This document shows, one piece after another, positions 34,997 through 44,028 of a stretch of DNA of 58,360 bases. The DNA comes from CAZTVF01 sp964616985 (lineage in GTDB: Bacteria > Planctomycetota > Phycisphaerae > SM23-33). Location: positions 1 through 58,360 of the forward strand of contig CAZTVF010000017.1 of the NCBI GenBank assembly GCA_964616985.1. Reading direction: 5' to 3'. The notes below the pieces were generated by a model. That model did not search any database. It saw nothing but the letters and a program-made list of their open reading frames with translations, and was not told the origin of the DNA. A program made the translations under genes and the position numbers. Numbering within the stretch: the stretch's first letter is position 1; each line of letters starts with the position of its first letter.

Positions 34997-35764
34997 ATGT
35001 TACGAGCTTTCTCCACCGCCGCAACGGGCATGACAGCGCAGCAGACGATCGTCGACACGATCGCCAACAACCTCGCCAACATCAACACCTCGGGCTTCAA
35101 GCGAAGCCAGGTGGACTTCCAGGATCTGATGTATCTCAAGATCCAGGAGCCCGACACGGTGGCGCCCAGCGGGTTCGAAATCGGCTCGGGCGTGCGTGCG
35201 GCCTCCACGATGAAGGTCTTCACCCAGGGCGAGATGGACAATACCGGCGGCCAGCTGGACGTGTCCATCCAGGGCGACGGCTTCTTCCAGGTCTCGGTGG
35301 GCGGCAAGACGCTGTATACGCGCGACGGCTCGTTCCGCCGCGACAGCAAGGGCACGCTGGTGACCTCCGGCGGGTACACGATCGAGCCCGCCATCACCAT
35401 CCCGCAGGATGCCCGCTCGATCGGCATCGGCCCCGACGGCACGGTGTCGGTGTTCTCGGGCTCCAACAGCGCCCCGACCACGCTGGGGCAGATCACCCTC
35501 GTCCGTTTCGCCAACCCCTCGGGCCTGACCAGCGAGGGCCGCAACCTCCTGGCCGAGACGCCCGCCAGCGGCTCGCCCATTGCCGGCATCGCCAGCCAGA
35601 ACGGATTCGGCGCCATCCAGCAGGGCTTCCTCGAAAGGTCCAACGTGCAGATGGTCACCGAGCTGGTGAACCTGATTACCGCGCAGCGGGCCTACGAGAT
35701 CAACTCGCGGGCCATCAAGGCCGGCGACGACATGCTGACGACCGCCAACCGGCTGATCAGCTAA
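34997..35764 (+). CDS. flgG: Distal rod protein FlgG
   Basis: A 255-residue distal-rod subunit. Begins MLRAFSTAATGMTAQQTIVDTIANNLANINTSGFKRSQVDFQDL and ends VQMVTELVNLITAQRAYEINSRAIKAGDDMLTTANRL, both diagnostic for FlgG; LDVSIQGDGFFQVSV is the core motif. AAGGAG sits 5 bases ahead of ATG. Confidence 0.97.
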   Translation: MLRAFSTAATGMTAQQTIVDTIANNLANINTSGFKRSQVDFQDLMYLKIQEPDTVAPSGFEIGSGVRAASTMKVFTQGEMDNTGGQLDVSIQGDGFFQVSVGGKTLYTRDGSFRRDSKGTLVTSGGYTIEPAITIPQDARSIGIGPDGTVSVFSGSNSAPTTLGQITLVRFANPSGLTSEGRNLLAETPASGSPIAGIASQNGFGAIQQGFLERSNVQMVTELVNLITAQRAYEINSRAIKAGDDMLTTANRLIS

Positions 35765-35777
35765 CGTGTGCGCGACG

Positions 35778-35798
35778 GTGGCGGCCTGCGGTCGCCCC
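35778..35798. repeat. Short hairpin after flgG
   Basis: GTGGCGGCCTGCGGTCGCCCC, a one-mismatch relative of the word at 34221-34241, 13 bases after the flgG stop. The 87-base gap to flgA is otherwise GC-rich without a promoter I can recognise. Confidence 0.75.
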
Positions 35799-35851
35799 AG
35801 CCCGCATCGATGAGGCGGTGGCCTTGGAGGGCCCCGCATGAAGGAGCGAAG

Positions 35852-36832
35852 ATGAAGACAAGGATGTTACTGGCGACGCTGGCCCTGCTGGGGCTGGCCC
35901 TGCCCGCGACGGCCGAAGAGGCCGTGCTCAAGATCTACATCCCGCGGACGATCCAGGCCGAGGGCGACACGCTTCGCCTCGACGCCATCTGCGTCATCCG
36001 CTGCGCCGACGAGGAACTCGCCCGCAAGGCCTCCGCCGTGGCCATGGGCCGCACGCCCTTCGCCGGCGAGGACATGACGGTGACCCGCAACACCATCGCC
36101 ACCCGCCTGGTGGCCAGCGGCATCACGCAGAAGGTCGAGTTCTCCGGCGTCGAGAGTGTCTCGGTCACCCGCAACCAGCGGTTGGTCGAGTCGGCCCGCC
36201 TGGTGCAGGCGGCGGAGGAATTCGTCAAGACCAGCCGCCTGGGTTCCTCCACCGTGAACTACAGGCCGCAGCCCAACGTGAAGGACATCGTCCTTCCCTC
36301 CGCCCGCGGGGAGATCCAACTGCAGCCCCGCCTGGCGAAGGATTCGACGGCCGCGCTGGTGAAGGTGGAAGTCGTGGTCTCGCTGGGCGGCGTCGATCAG
36401 GCCATCCGCGAGGTGATCTTCAAGCCCGCCTACGCGGTCCGCCAGGTCATCGCGATCAAGGAGATTCTTTCCGGCGGCGTGGTCAGCACCGAGAACGCCC
36501 GCATCGAAGTCACCTGGTCCGAGCGGGCGAACACAGAGGATTTCGTCGTGCCGTATGGCCTCACGACCGTCACCGCCGTCAAGGCCGGCGACGCCATCCG
36601 CCCCTCGATGCTCAAGGTGGTGCAGGCTCCGGCCGCCGTGCGAAAGAACCAGAGCGTCGTGCTGAAGATCGAGGGCCCCGGTTTCCAGATCTCGTCGGTG
36701 GGCGTGGCCCTGCAGGACGGCCGCATCGGCGACATCATCAAGGTGCAGAACGCCGATAGCCGCCGCGTCGTTTCGGCCAAGGTGGGCACCGACGGCACGC
36801 TGGTGCCTGTTGTCGAGGAGAAACAGCAATGA
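35852..36832 (+). CDS. flgA: P-ring assembly chaperone FlgA
   Basis: FlgA is the periplasmic chaperone for FlgI. The 326 residues start with a signal peptide (MKTRMLLATLALLGLALPATAEE) and end in an SAF-type domain (RQVIAIKEILSGGVVSTENARIE, VVQAPAAVRKNQSVVLKIEGPGFQISSVGVALQDGRIGDIIKVQNADSRRVVSAKV), which is diagnostic. AAGGAG precedes the ATG at 35852 by 6 bases. Its ATGA overlap with flgH shows coupling. It is longer than enterobacterial FlgA (about 220 residues) through an extra N-terminal region. Confidence 0.93.
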   Translation: MKTRMLLATLALLGLALPATAEEAVLKIYIPRTIQAEGDTLRLDAICVIRCADEELARKASAVAMGRTPFAGEDMTVTRNTIATRLVASGITQKVEFSGVESVSVTRNQRLVESARLVQAAEEFVKTSRLGSSTVNYRPQPNVKDIVLPSARGEIQLQPRLAKDSTAALVKVEVVVSLGGVDQAIREVIFKPAYAVRQVIAIKEILSGGVVSTENARIEVTWSERANTEDFVVPYGLTTVTAVKAGDAIRPSMLKVVQAPAAVRKNQSVVLKIEGPGFQISSVGVALQDGRIGDIIKVQNADSRRVVSAKVGTDGTLVPVVEEKQQ

Positions 36833-37467
36833 ACACCTTCCTGAAATTCCTGGTCGCCGCGTCGGTGCTTTCCGCGGGCATCGTGCTGGAAGTGAAGGGC
36901 GACTCGATCTGGGCCCGCGCCAACGGCAAGACCCGCTCGGTCTACTGCGATGACACCGCGCGCGGCGTGGGCGACAACCTCACCATCGTCATCAATGAGA
37001 CCAGCAAGATCGACAACACCTCCAAGCGAAGCATGGAGAAGAAGGACGAGCGCACGGCCAGCATGTCCGGCTCGGCCAAGGGCAACGACGTCACGCCGAT
37101 GTGGCTGGACCGGACGTTCAACCTCCCCACCGTCGACGCCAAGAGCGCCAGCGACACGAAGTTCGACGGCAAGGCCGACTACAACGCCAGCCGCAGCCTC
37201 GTCGACCAGATCACGGTGACGGTCGAGGATGTGCTGCCCAACGGCAACCTGGTCGTCATCGGCAAGCGCGAGCGCACGGTCGCCGGCGACAAGCAGATCA
37301 TCCAGGCCAGCGGCATCGTTCGCCCCAGCGACATCGCGTTCGACAACACCATTGCCAGCGACAAGATCGCGAACTTTCAGATCGCCGTGAAGAACAAGGG
37401 CCAGGAGAGCGAGTTCACAAATCCCGGCTGGCTGGCGCGGATACTCAACTTCTTCAACCCGATGTAA
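36829..37467 (+). CDS. flgH: L-ring protein FlgH without lipobox
   Basis: FlgH forms the outer-membrane L-ring. The 212 residues show family motifs DSIWARANGKTRSVYCDDTARGVGDNLTIVINE, VTVEDVLPNGNLVVIGKRERTVAGDKQIIQASGIVRPSDIAFDNTIASDKIANFQI. The signal region (MNTFLKFLVAASVLSAGIVLEVKG) has no Cys, so the lipoprotein anchor of classic FlgH is absent. Start overlaps flgA (ATGA). Confidence 0.95.
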   Translation: MNTFLKFLVAASVLSAGIVLEVKGDSIWARANGKTRSVYCDDTARGVGDNLTIVINETSKIDNTSKRSMEKKDERTASMSGSAKGNDVTPMWLDRTFNLPTVDAKSASDTKFDGKADYNASRSLVDQITVTVEDVLPNGNLVVIGKRERTVAGDKQIIQASGIVRPSDIAFDNTIASDKIANFQIAVKNKGQESEFTNPGWLARILNFFNPM

Positions 37468-37514
37468 CTCAAGCCGAAAGCGGAACGATGCGTCGTCCCG
37501 CGAGGAGCATGAAG

Positions 37515-38600
37515 ATGGTTAAGGCACTGACGATTGCGTTGGCGGTTCTCTTGACGTGCGGGGCCGTGCAGGCCGAACGCATCAAGGACATCGCCGACAT
37601 CAAGGGCGTGCGGGGCAACCCGCTGTGGGCCTACGGGCTCGTGGTGGGCCTCAGCGGGTCGGGCGATAACTCGGCCGCCTCGAAGCGCGCGCTGACCAAC
37701 ATGCTCCGCCGCTCGGGCATGGTGCTGGAGCCCGACGATCTGTCCAGCAAGAACATCGCCAGCGTCATCGTCACGGGCGAACTGCCCGCTTTCGGCGCTG
37801 CCGGAACCCAGATCGACGTGACCATCTCCGCCATCGGCAACTGCAGCAGCCTCCAGGGCGGCACGCTGATGCTCACGCCGCTCGTCGGCGCCGACGGCCA
37901 GGTGTATGCCGTCGCCCAGGGGCCCATCTCCATCGGCGGCTTCAGCGCCGCCGGCGAGTCGGCCAGCGTGTCCAAGAACCATCCGACGGTCGGGCGCATC
38001 CCCAACGGGGCGACGGTCGAAAAAGAGGAAATCGCCACCTTCATCGAGAACGGGCGAATGAGCCTGCAGCTTCGCATGCCCGACTTCACCACGGCGGAAC
38101 GCACCACCGAGGCGATCAACAAGGTCTACCCCGGCGCGGCCCAGACGGTCAACGCCGGAACGATCCGCGTGGACGTGCCGCCCAAGCTCGGCCGCAAGGA
38201 ACTGGCGGGTTTCATCGATCGCGTCAGCAACCTGGATGTAAAGGTGGACCTGCCTGCGATCGTCGTGATCAATGAGAAGACGGGCACGATCGTCGTGGGC
38301 GAGAAGGTGTCCATCACCTCGGCCACCATCATGCATGGCAATCTTTCGCTGGTGACGCAGGAGAAGGAAAACGTCTCGCAGCCGCAGCCATTCTCCAACA
38401 CCGGCACAACCGAAAAGACGCACGAGACCAAGATCAAGGCCGTCGAGGACCGGGCGAAGCTGCTGACGATGCCGCAGGTGTCGGTGGCCGAACTGGCCCG
38501 GGCGCTGACGGCAATGGGAATGACCCCGCGCGACCTGATCGCCATCTTCCAGGCGCTCAAGGACGCCGGCGCCCTGCAGGCCACGCTGAAGATCATGTAA
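37515..38600 (+). CDS. flgI: P-ring protein FlgI
   Basis: FlgI builds the P-ring around the rod in the peptidoglycan layer. Signal peptide MVKALTIALAVLLTCGAVQA, then RIKDIADIKGVRGNPLWAYGLVVGLSGSGD, the classic FlgI start, and the end QVSVAELARALTAMGMTPRDLIAIFQALKDAGALQATL. Of three in-frame ATGs I use 37515 because GAGGAG is 7 bases upstream. 361 residues, normal length. This gene and flgH imply a diderm envelope with some peptidoglycan. Confidence 0.97.
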   Translation: MVKALTIALAVLLTCGAVQAERIKDIADIKGVRGNPLWAYGLVVGLSGSGDNSAASKRALTNMLRRSGMVLEPDDLSSKNIASVIVTGELPAFGAAGTQIDVTISAIGNCSSLQGGTLMLTPLVGADGQVYAVAQGPISIGGFSAAGESASVSKNHPTVGRIPNGATVEKEEIATFIENGRMSLQLRMPDFTTAERTTEAINKVYPGAAQTVNAGTIRVDVPPKLGRKELAGFIDRVSNLDVKVDLPAIVVINEKTGTIVVGEKVSITSATIMHGNLSLVTQEKENVSQPQPFSNTGTTEKTHETKIKAVEDRAKLLTMPQVSVAELARALTAMGMTPRDLIAIFQALKDAGALQATLKIM

Positions 38601-38604
38601 ACCT

Positions 38605-38964
38605 ATGGATTATTTGACACAACCCGTGACCAGCGCCCCGATGCCGACGGTGGCCATGCCCCGCGCCACCAAGGGCATGACCGACGCGCAGGTCGAGAAG
38701 GCGGCCAAGGACTTCGAAGCCGTCCTGCTGCAGAAGCTCATGGATGAGATGCGCGCCACTGTGGACGACTCGGGCCTGCTCGAGGACGGGGCGGCCGGTC
38801 AGCAGGTGCAGGGCATCTTCTGGAGCTACCTCGCGCAGGACGTTTCGCAGAAGGGCGGCATGGGCCTGTGGAAAGAAATCAGCCGCCAGATGAAGGCTTC
38901 CGAGGCGGCCGAGCGTCGCGGCGCCGAGATAGCGCCGGACCGCGGCGTGGAGGTCAAGAAATGA
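38605..38964 (+). CDS. flgJ: Rod-binding protein FlgJ (no muramidase domain)
   Basis: A 119-residue protein with the FlgJ rod-binding domain (EKAAKDFEAVLLQKLMDEMRATV, GAAGQQVQGIFWSYLAQDVSQKGGMGLWKEISRQM). The glucosaminidase domain of enterobacterial FlgJ is absent, which is usual outside proteobacteria. It begins 4 bases after flgI and overlaps flgN (ATGA). Confidence 0.93.
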   Translation: MDYLTQPVTSAPMPTVAMPRATKGMTDAQVEKAAKDFEAVLLQKLMDEMRATVDDSGLLEDGAAGQQVQGIFWSYLAQDVSQKGGMGLWKEISRQMKASEAAERRGAEIAPDRGVEVKK

Positions 38965-39476
38965 TCCATCCCGCGTATGACAATTTGCCGGCGGTGGCCC
39001 ATTTGCTGGGCGCGCTGGAAGAGCAGATCGACCTGCTGGAGCATCGCCTGCGGCACCTGGACGAGCTGACGGCCGCGATGGTCAAGGTCGACAACGACGG
39101 CATGGAGGGTCTGCTGGCGCAGATGGACAGCTTCACCGCGGCGCAGGAAGCCTGCCATGAGCGGCTGGCGGCGGCGCGGGTGGAGGCGGCGGCTGAACTG
39201 GGCCTGCCGCCGCGCGCGAGGCTGTCGCAGATGGTCGAGGCGCTGGGAGGGCGGCCGGGATTGGCCTTGGCCGCCTCGCGCCAGCGGCTGGGCGAACTGA
39301 TGGCGCTGCTCAAGCGGCGGCACATGGAGACCAGCCTGCTGCTGGTGGAGTGCATGCGGGTGAACCGCCTGATGCTGGAGCAGATCCTGCCCAGCGGGCC
39401 GACGGTGGCGATGTACGGGTCGGACGGCGCACAACACTGGCGCAGCAGCACGGGCGTCGTGGACGCGGAGCTATAA
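38961..39476 (+). CDS. flgN: Export chaperone FlgN for FlgK/FlgL
   Basis: A 171-residue all-helical protein. The start MIHPAYDNLPAVAHLLGALEEQIDLLEHRLRHLDELTAAMV and the middle heptads are the FlgN pattern, with LLLVECMRVNRLMLEQIL near the end matching the conserved N-x-x-L/M-x-x-x-x-L substrate-binding helix. It lies directly before its clients flgK and flgL. The call rests on helical pattern plus position. Confidence 0.85.
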   Translation: MIHPAYDNLPAVAHLLGALEEQIDLLEHRLRHLDELTAAMVKVDNDGMEGLLAQMDSFTAAQEACHERLAAARVEAAAELGLPPRARLSQMVEALGGRPGLALAASRQRLGELMALLKRRHMETSLLLVECMRVNRLMLEQILPSGPTVAMYGSDGAQHWRSSTGVVDAEL

Positions 39477-39477
39477 C

Positions 39478-41448
39478 ATGCCCGGCTTTGAAATCGGACT
39501 CAGCGGACTGACGGTGGCGCAGCGGGCGATCGAGATCATCGGCACCAACATTGCCAATGTCTCGACGGCCGGCTATCACCGCCAGACCGTCAGGGCCGCG
39601 GCCCTCGATTACCGCAGCCAGCAGAATGGCTCCGCCGGCGGCGTCGAGGTCGCCAACATCGATCGCGCGATGGACATGCTGCTGGAGAACGAGATCCTGC
39701 GCCAGCGTCCCGTGGATGGACAGCTGACGCAGGAACTCTCGACGCTGCAGACGATCGAACAGTCGCTGGGCACGCTGGACTCGCAGGGCCTGGCCACGTC
39801 GCTGACGAGCTTCTTCAGCGCCCTGCGGCAACTCACCGCACAGGGCGACAGCTCGGCGTACCAGGAGCAGGCGGTGGCGGCAGCCGACGATATGGCCGGG
39901 CAGTTCCGCAACCTCGGGGAGTTCCTCGATGAGCTCAAGGTGCAGATCCGCCTGGACGCACAGAACCTCGTCTCCAAGGTGAACGGCCTGGCGACGCAGA
40001 TCGCGGAACTCAACGGGCAGATCCAGGCGGCGCAGGCGCGCGGCGAGAGCCCCAACGTGCTGCAGGACCAGCGGGGCGCGGCACTGAGCGACCTGGGCGA
40101 CCTGGTCGACCTGCAGATGGACAGCCAGAGCGCCAAGGCCAACGGCATGGTCAACGTCTCCGCCTGGGGCATCCCGCTGGTGACGGACGGCCACTCCACC
40201 GCCATCGAAGCGGGCATGGACAGCGACGGCCGCCTGGGCATCTCGATCCAGGGCCTGACCTTCCTCCACAGCGACATGCGCGGCGGGCAGATCGGCGGGC
40301 TCATCAGCCTGCACAACGACCTGGTCCAGGACGTGCAGGACAAGCTCGACACGCTGGCCAGAAACATCATCGCCGAGGTGAATGACCTGCACGTGCAGGG
40401 CATCGGCTCGGCCGGCTCGTTCACGGAACTCTCGGGCGTGCCGGCGGGAACGTCGGCATTCGGTCAGTGTGACCAGAACATCCAGGCGGGGACATTCTTC
40501 ATCCGCGTGACCAACACCAGCAACGGGGCCGTCTCGCGCGTCGCGGTTCACGTGGACCCCGCCGACAGCAACTACGATGATCTGGCCGACGTGGCCTCGC
40601 AGATCGACGCGTCGGCAAACCTTGCAGCGCAGGCCACCGGCGGCACGCTCCGCATCCAGGCCAGCGCCGGCTACACCTTCGACTTCCTGACAAGCCTTTC
40701 CCCGACGCCCACCAGCAGCACCCTTGCCGTGGGCACCGCGCGGCCGAGCATTTCGGGCGACTACACCGGCGACAGCAATCAGAACTACACGTTCAAGATG
40801 CTCGGCGACGGCACGATCGGCCTGACCGAGGGTCTCAGCGTCGAGGTTCGCGACGGCTCGGGGACACTGGTCAAGACGTTGTCAGTCGGTGCCGGGTACG
40901 CCGCCGGCGACGTGCTGGAAGTGGCCGACGGGATCAAGGTGGCCTTCACCGCCGGCACGACCAAGACCAACGAGACCTTCACGGTGCAGGCGCTGGCCGA
41001 CTCGGACCCCACGGGCGTCCTGGCGGCGGCGGGAATGAACACGCTGCTGCAGGGTTTCAACGCCCGCTCCATCACGCTGCGCGGCGACGTTCGCGACGAT
41101 CCCGAACGTATCGCCGTCTCCAGCGGCCCCGGCGGCGACAACCGCAACATCGCACGGCTGTCGCAGCTGCAGTCGCAGACGCTGGACGTGCTGGGCGGGG
41201 CGTCGATCGTCGACTACTGCCACAAGATTGTCACCGGTCTGGGCCAGGACATCGCCGTCCGCCAGGCGCGAAAGACCAGCATGGATTCGTTGATGCAGCA
41301 ACTGAACAACCAGCGCGACCACGTCAGCGGCGTGGACATCAACGCCGAGGCCGCCAGCCTGATGGAGTATGAGAAGATGTTCCAGGCGTCGGCGAAATAC
41401 CTGTCCACGCTGGACCGGACGCTCCAATACCTTATTGATATGACGTGA
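39478..41448 (+). CDS. flgK: Hook-filament junction protein FlgK (HAP1)
   Basis: A 656-residue junction protein. N-terminus FEIGLSGLTVAQRAIEIIGTNIANVSTAGYHRQTVR and C-terminus GVDINAEAASLMEYEKMFQASAKYLSTLDRTLQYLIDMT are diagnostic. The coil VNGLATQIAELNGQIQAAQARGESPNVLQDQRGAALSDLGDLVD and NEVNDLHVQGIG-like segment also match. GGAG precedes the ATG by 7 bases. About 100 residues longer than E. coli FlgK through the exposed domain. Confidence 0.96.
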   Translation: MPGFEIGLSGLTVAQRAIEIIGTNIANVSTAGYHRQTVRAAALDYRSQQNGSAGGVEVANIDRAMDMLLENEILRQRPVDGQLTQELSTLQTIEQSLGTLDSQGLATSLTSFFSALRQLTAQGDSSAYQEQAVAAADDMAGQFRNLGEFLDELKVQIRLDAQNLVSKVNGLATQIAELNGQIQAAQARGESPNVLQDQRGAALSDLGDLVDLQMDSQSAKANGMVNVSAWGIPLVTDGHSTAIEAGMDSDGRLGISIQGLTFLHSDMRGGQIGGLISLHNDLVQDVQDKLDTLARNIIAEVNDLHVQGIGSAGSFTELSGVPAGTSAFGQCDQNIQAGTFFIRVTNTSNGAVSRVAVHVDPADSNYDDLADVASQIDASANLAAQATGGTLRIQASAGYTFDFLTSLSPTPTSSTLAVGTARPSISGDYTGDSNQNYTFKMLGDGTIGLTEGLSVEVRDGSGTLVKTLSVGAGYAAGDVLEVADGIKVAFTAGTTKTNETFTVQALADSDPTGVLAAAGMNTLLQGFNARSITLRGDVRDDPERIAVSSGPGGDNRNIARLSQLQSQTLDVLGGASIVDYCHKIVTGLGQDIAVRQARKTSMDSLMQQLNNQRDHVSGVDINAEAASLMEYEKMFQASAKYLSTLDRTLQYLIDMT

Positions 41449-41456
41449 GGTGACGC

Positions 41457-42887
41457 ATGTGCAGTTGGGGCGCGATCTACAACAACACGGCCTACGCCTT
41501 GAGCGTCCAGACGGACCTCATCTCGCGTCTGCAGGAGCAGGCGACCACGGGCTCGCGCATCAACCGAGCCTCCGACGCCCCCAGCGACGCCTACCGCGTG
41601 CTGAACCTTCGCCAGCAGGCCGCCAGCACCGACAGCTACAGCAAGAATCTTCAGGAGGTCATCCGCAACCTCACCAGCAGCCAGCAGTCGCTGCAGAGCG
41701 TGTCCACCAACCTCACGCGGGCGCAGCAGCTGCTGACGCAGGCCGCCAGCGGCACGTACGTCGGCGAGAACCGAAACGCCATCGCCGAGGAGATCGACTC
41801 CCTGCTGGAGCAGGTCGTCCTGTCGGCCAACACGCAGAGCGTGGGGCGTTCGCTCTTCGGCGGCAGCAGCACGGGCATGACCCCTTACGAGGTGACACGC
41901 ACCGGTGGCAAGATCACGGCCGTGACCTACCAGGGCAGCTCGCACGACCTGCCCGTGCCGGTGGCGCCGGGCGTGCAGTACTCCGGCATGGCCTGCGGCG
42001 ACGACATCTTCCGCGTCAACAAGCGGGGCACACCCGAACTGGCCTTGAGCACCACCGGCGCCCGCCTGGGCACGGCCACCCCCAGCGCGCGGGGCGACGT
42101 CTGGTTGCAGGCGACGCACACGGCAACGACCTTCGCCGCCGGCAGCGCCGTGACAGCCGGCGCGTCGAGCGTCAATGGCGATACGGTCCTGGGCGACCAC
42201 AGCATCATCATCTCCGCCGGGGCCAAGACCATTCAGCTGGACACGGGGGCGACGGTGGCATTCGACGGCACCGAAACGAACCTCAAGCTCACCAACGCCG
42301 CCGGCGCGGTGGCGTACGTCAATATGACCGCTTGGACGAACCAAAGCGGCACATTCGCCGTCAGCGGCGCCGGAACGCTGTCGATCGACGGCGGGGCCAC
42401 GACCACGGTCTTGACCTCCTCCGACAACCTCGCTGTCACCGACTCTCGCTCGGGCGGGATCCTTTACGTGGACACCCGCGCGATCGCCTCCACGGGCGTC
42501 GATGCCATCCGCATGCCGGGCACATATGACGTCTTCGACACGCTCATCAATATCCGCGATATCATGCTGCACCCCGAGGCGGCCGGGCTGACGACCAACC
42601 AGCAGAGCGAACTGCTGGACAAAAGCATCGCTTCCCTGAAGGAAGTCATGGGCTCGGTCACGCGTAATATGACGGCCATGGGCGGGCGCCTGCAGTCGCT
42701 TGATACCCTCAGCACCACGCTGGAGGACAACAAGGCCTTGTTCGGCGAACAAGCCGATAGCATCCAGCAGATCGACATCGCCCAGGTAGCCATCGAGATC
42801 ACCCGCAGTCAGAACCTCTACCAGATGACGCTGTCGACGGCGGCCAAGCTGCTGAACCTCTCGTTGATGGACTACATGAATCGTTAA
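41457..42887 (+). CDS. flgL: Hook-filament junction protein FlgL (HAP3)
   Basis: A 476-residue flagellin-like junction protein. The N-terminus (WGAIYNNTAYALSVQTDLISRLQEQATTGSRINRASDAPSDAYRVLNLR) and the C-terminus (AQVAIEITRSQNLYQMTLSTAAKLLNLSLMDYM) are typical. The exposed middle domain is Thr/Ala/Gly-rich and larger than in E. coli. It is the last gene of the hook operon; a sigma-54 site and new unit follow. Confidence 0.95.
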   Translation: MCSWGAIYNNTAYALSVQTDLISRLQEQATTGSRINRASDAPSDAYRVLNLRQQAASTDSYSKNLQEVIRNLTSSQQSLQSVSTNLTRAQQLLTQAASGTYVGENRNAIAEEIDSLLEQVVLSANTQSVGRSLFGGSSTGMTPYEVTRTGGKITAVTYQGSSHDLPVPVAPGVQYSGMACGDDIFRVNKRGTPELALSTTGARLGTATPSARGDVWLQATHTATTFAAGSAVTAGASSVNGDTVLGDHSIIISAGAKTIQLDTGATVAFDGTETNLKLTNAAGAVAYVNMTAWTNQSGTFAVSGAGTLSIDGGATTTVLTSSDNLAVTDSRSGGILYVDTRAIASTGVDAIRMPGTYDVFDTLINIRDIMLHPEAAGLTTNQQSELLDKSIASLKEVMGSVTRNMTAMGGRLQSLDTLSTTLEDNKALFGEQADSIQQIDIAQVAIEITRSQNLYQMTLSTAAKLLNLSLMDYMNR

Positions 42888-42965
42888 TTGCGCCTCGCCG
42901 TACGATATTTGGACATCGCTGGCCGTTGCACGCGAACAAAGCGGGGAAAACAGCTCGAATCCATC

Positions 42966-42981
42966 CGGCACGCCTTTTGCA
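42966..42981 (+). promoter_or_regulatory. Sigma-54 type promoter before the TPR gene
   Basis: CGGCACG-CCTT-TTGCA differs from the consensus only in the first base. Predicted start near 42992, leaving about 40 bases before the ATG at 43032. GACATCG at 42912-42918 is a near match to the TACATCG word seen upstream of fliK, fliO and flagellin. Confidence 0.75.
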
Positions 42982-43031
42982 ATAGCCTATAGGCGGATGT
43001 CGTGCCGACATCGCCGCAACAGGTTATCAAA

Positions 43032-43643
43032 ATGGTCTCCGTGCCTCCAAACGAGCATCGCCCGCTTCACCAGTTCTTCAAGGAACTCGGCGATCATTAT
43101 GTATCCCTGGGCAGCCTGGAGCAGGCGAGGGAGTGCTACACGAAGGCCTGCTCGCTGAGCGGCGGCACCAGCGGCGAGTACGTGGGCCTCGGCGCGGTGG
43201 CGCTGCAGATGGGGCAGATTCCCGCCGCCATAGACGCCTTCGAGAGCGCCCTGGCGGCAGACCCCGCATGTGCCGACGCCTATGGCGGGCTGGCGATGCT
43301 GCATCAGCAGGAGCACAACTACTCGCGGGCACTCGAGATGTACCTCAAGTGCCTTGAACTGGATGGCGACAACATGGTCGCCCTGCTGGGCCTGTTTCAG
43401 ACCTCCTGTCGCATGGGCACCTTCTCCAAGATCATCTATTATCTTGAGGTTTACCTGCACGGGCACCCCAACGACTCGGCCGTGCTGTTCTGCCTGGCCA
43501 GCCTCTTTGCCCGCGAGGGCAAGTACGCCCAGGCCCAGTCCGCCCTGCAGCGGGTGCTGCACCTGGAGCCCGCCAAGCCCGAGGCCCTGGCCCTTCTGGA
43601 GCAGGTGAAGGCGGCCGGGGCGGCGATGGGGTCTGTGTCATGA
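43032..43643 (+). CDS. TPR protein in the filament region
   Basis: A 203-residue protein made almost wholly of TPR repeats (HQFFKELGDHYVSLGSLEQARECYTKACSL, YVGLGAVALQMGQIPAAIDAFESALAADP, YGGLAMLHQQEHNYSRALEMYLKCLELD and more). It is a paralog of the TPR protein at 52119-52703: both share a G-x-GAVAL-x-x-G core, a GLAM-x-HQ step and an ALLGL-x-x-x-C segment. The ATG at 43032 fits the promoter better than a GTG at 43002. It is coupled to the next gene and sits directly before flagellin, so a role in filament assembly or flagellin modification is likely. Confidence 0.8.
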   Translation: MVSVPPNEHRPLHQFFKELGDHYVSLGSLEQARECYTKACSLSGGTSGEYVGLGAVALQMGQIPAAIDAFESALAADPACADAYGGLAMLHQQEHNYSRALEMYLKCLELDGDNMVALLGLFQTSCRMGTFSKIIYYLEVYLHGHPNDSAVLFCLASLFAREGKYAQAQSALQRVLHLEPAKPEALALLEQVKAAGAAMGSVS

Positions 43644-43954
43644 CCCTGCCGGTCGAACAGGTGCTGGCCGAGCTGGAGTCGCAGGTGCTTGCCCAGGAGG
43701 AGGCGTTGGGCTATCGCGATTTCGACGCCATCGACCGCAGCGCCGAACGGATCGACGAACTGCTGGCATTGGTCGCGCCTCAGGATGCTTTTGAGGCCGA
43801 AGGCTGCCGCGAGCGTCTGGCCGCCCTGCAGGAGCGGAGCCGACGCCTGTCGCTATCGATCGCGCTGGAGAAACAGGATGTCCGGGACCGCCTTCAGCGG
43901 CTGCGGGCAGGCAAAGGGGCGGTTCGGTCGTACGGTCAGGATATGTCAAAATAG
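43640..43954 (+). CDS. Small helical protein, FliT/FlgN-like chaperone candidate
   Basis: A 104-residue helical protein (VEQVLAELESQVLAQEEALGYRDFDAIDRSAERIDELLALV, LAALQERSRRLSLSIALEKQDVRDRLQRLRAGKGAVRSYG). The final R-L-R-A-G-K-x-A-V-R-x-Y-G step is like FliT or FlgN-type chaperones. ATGA overlap with the TPR gene. Placed between flgL and flagellin, a filament export chaperone is the best guess; FlgN proper is already present at 38961. Confidence 0.6.
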   Translation: MTLPVEQVLAELESQVLAQEEALGYRDFDAIDRSAERIDELLALVAPQDAFEAEGCRERLAALQERSRRLSLSIALEKQDVRDRLQRLRAGKGAVRSYGQDMSK

Positions 43955-44028
43955 GGGCTCTGTTCTACTTTTTCAGATTTTCCTCTCCCACGGCTGTACT
44001 GTAAAACAAGACCGGATGTTAGTAATAG

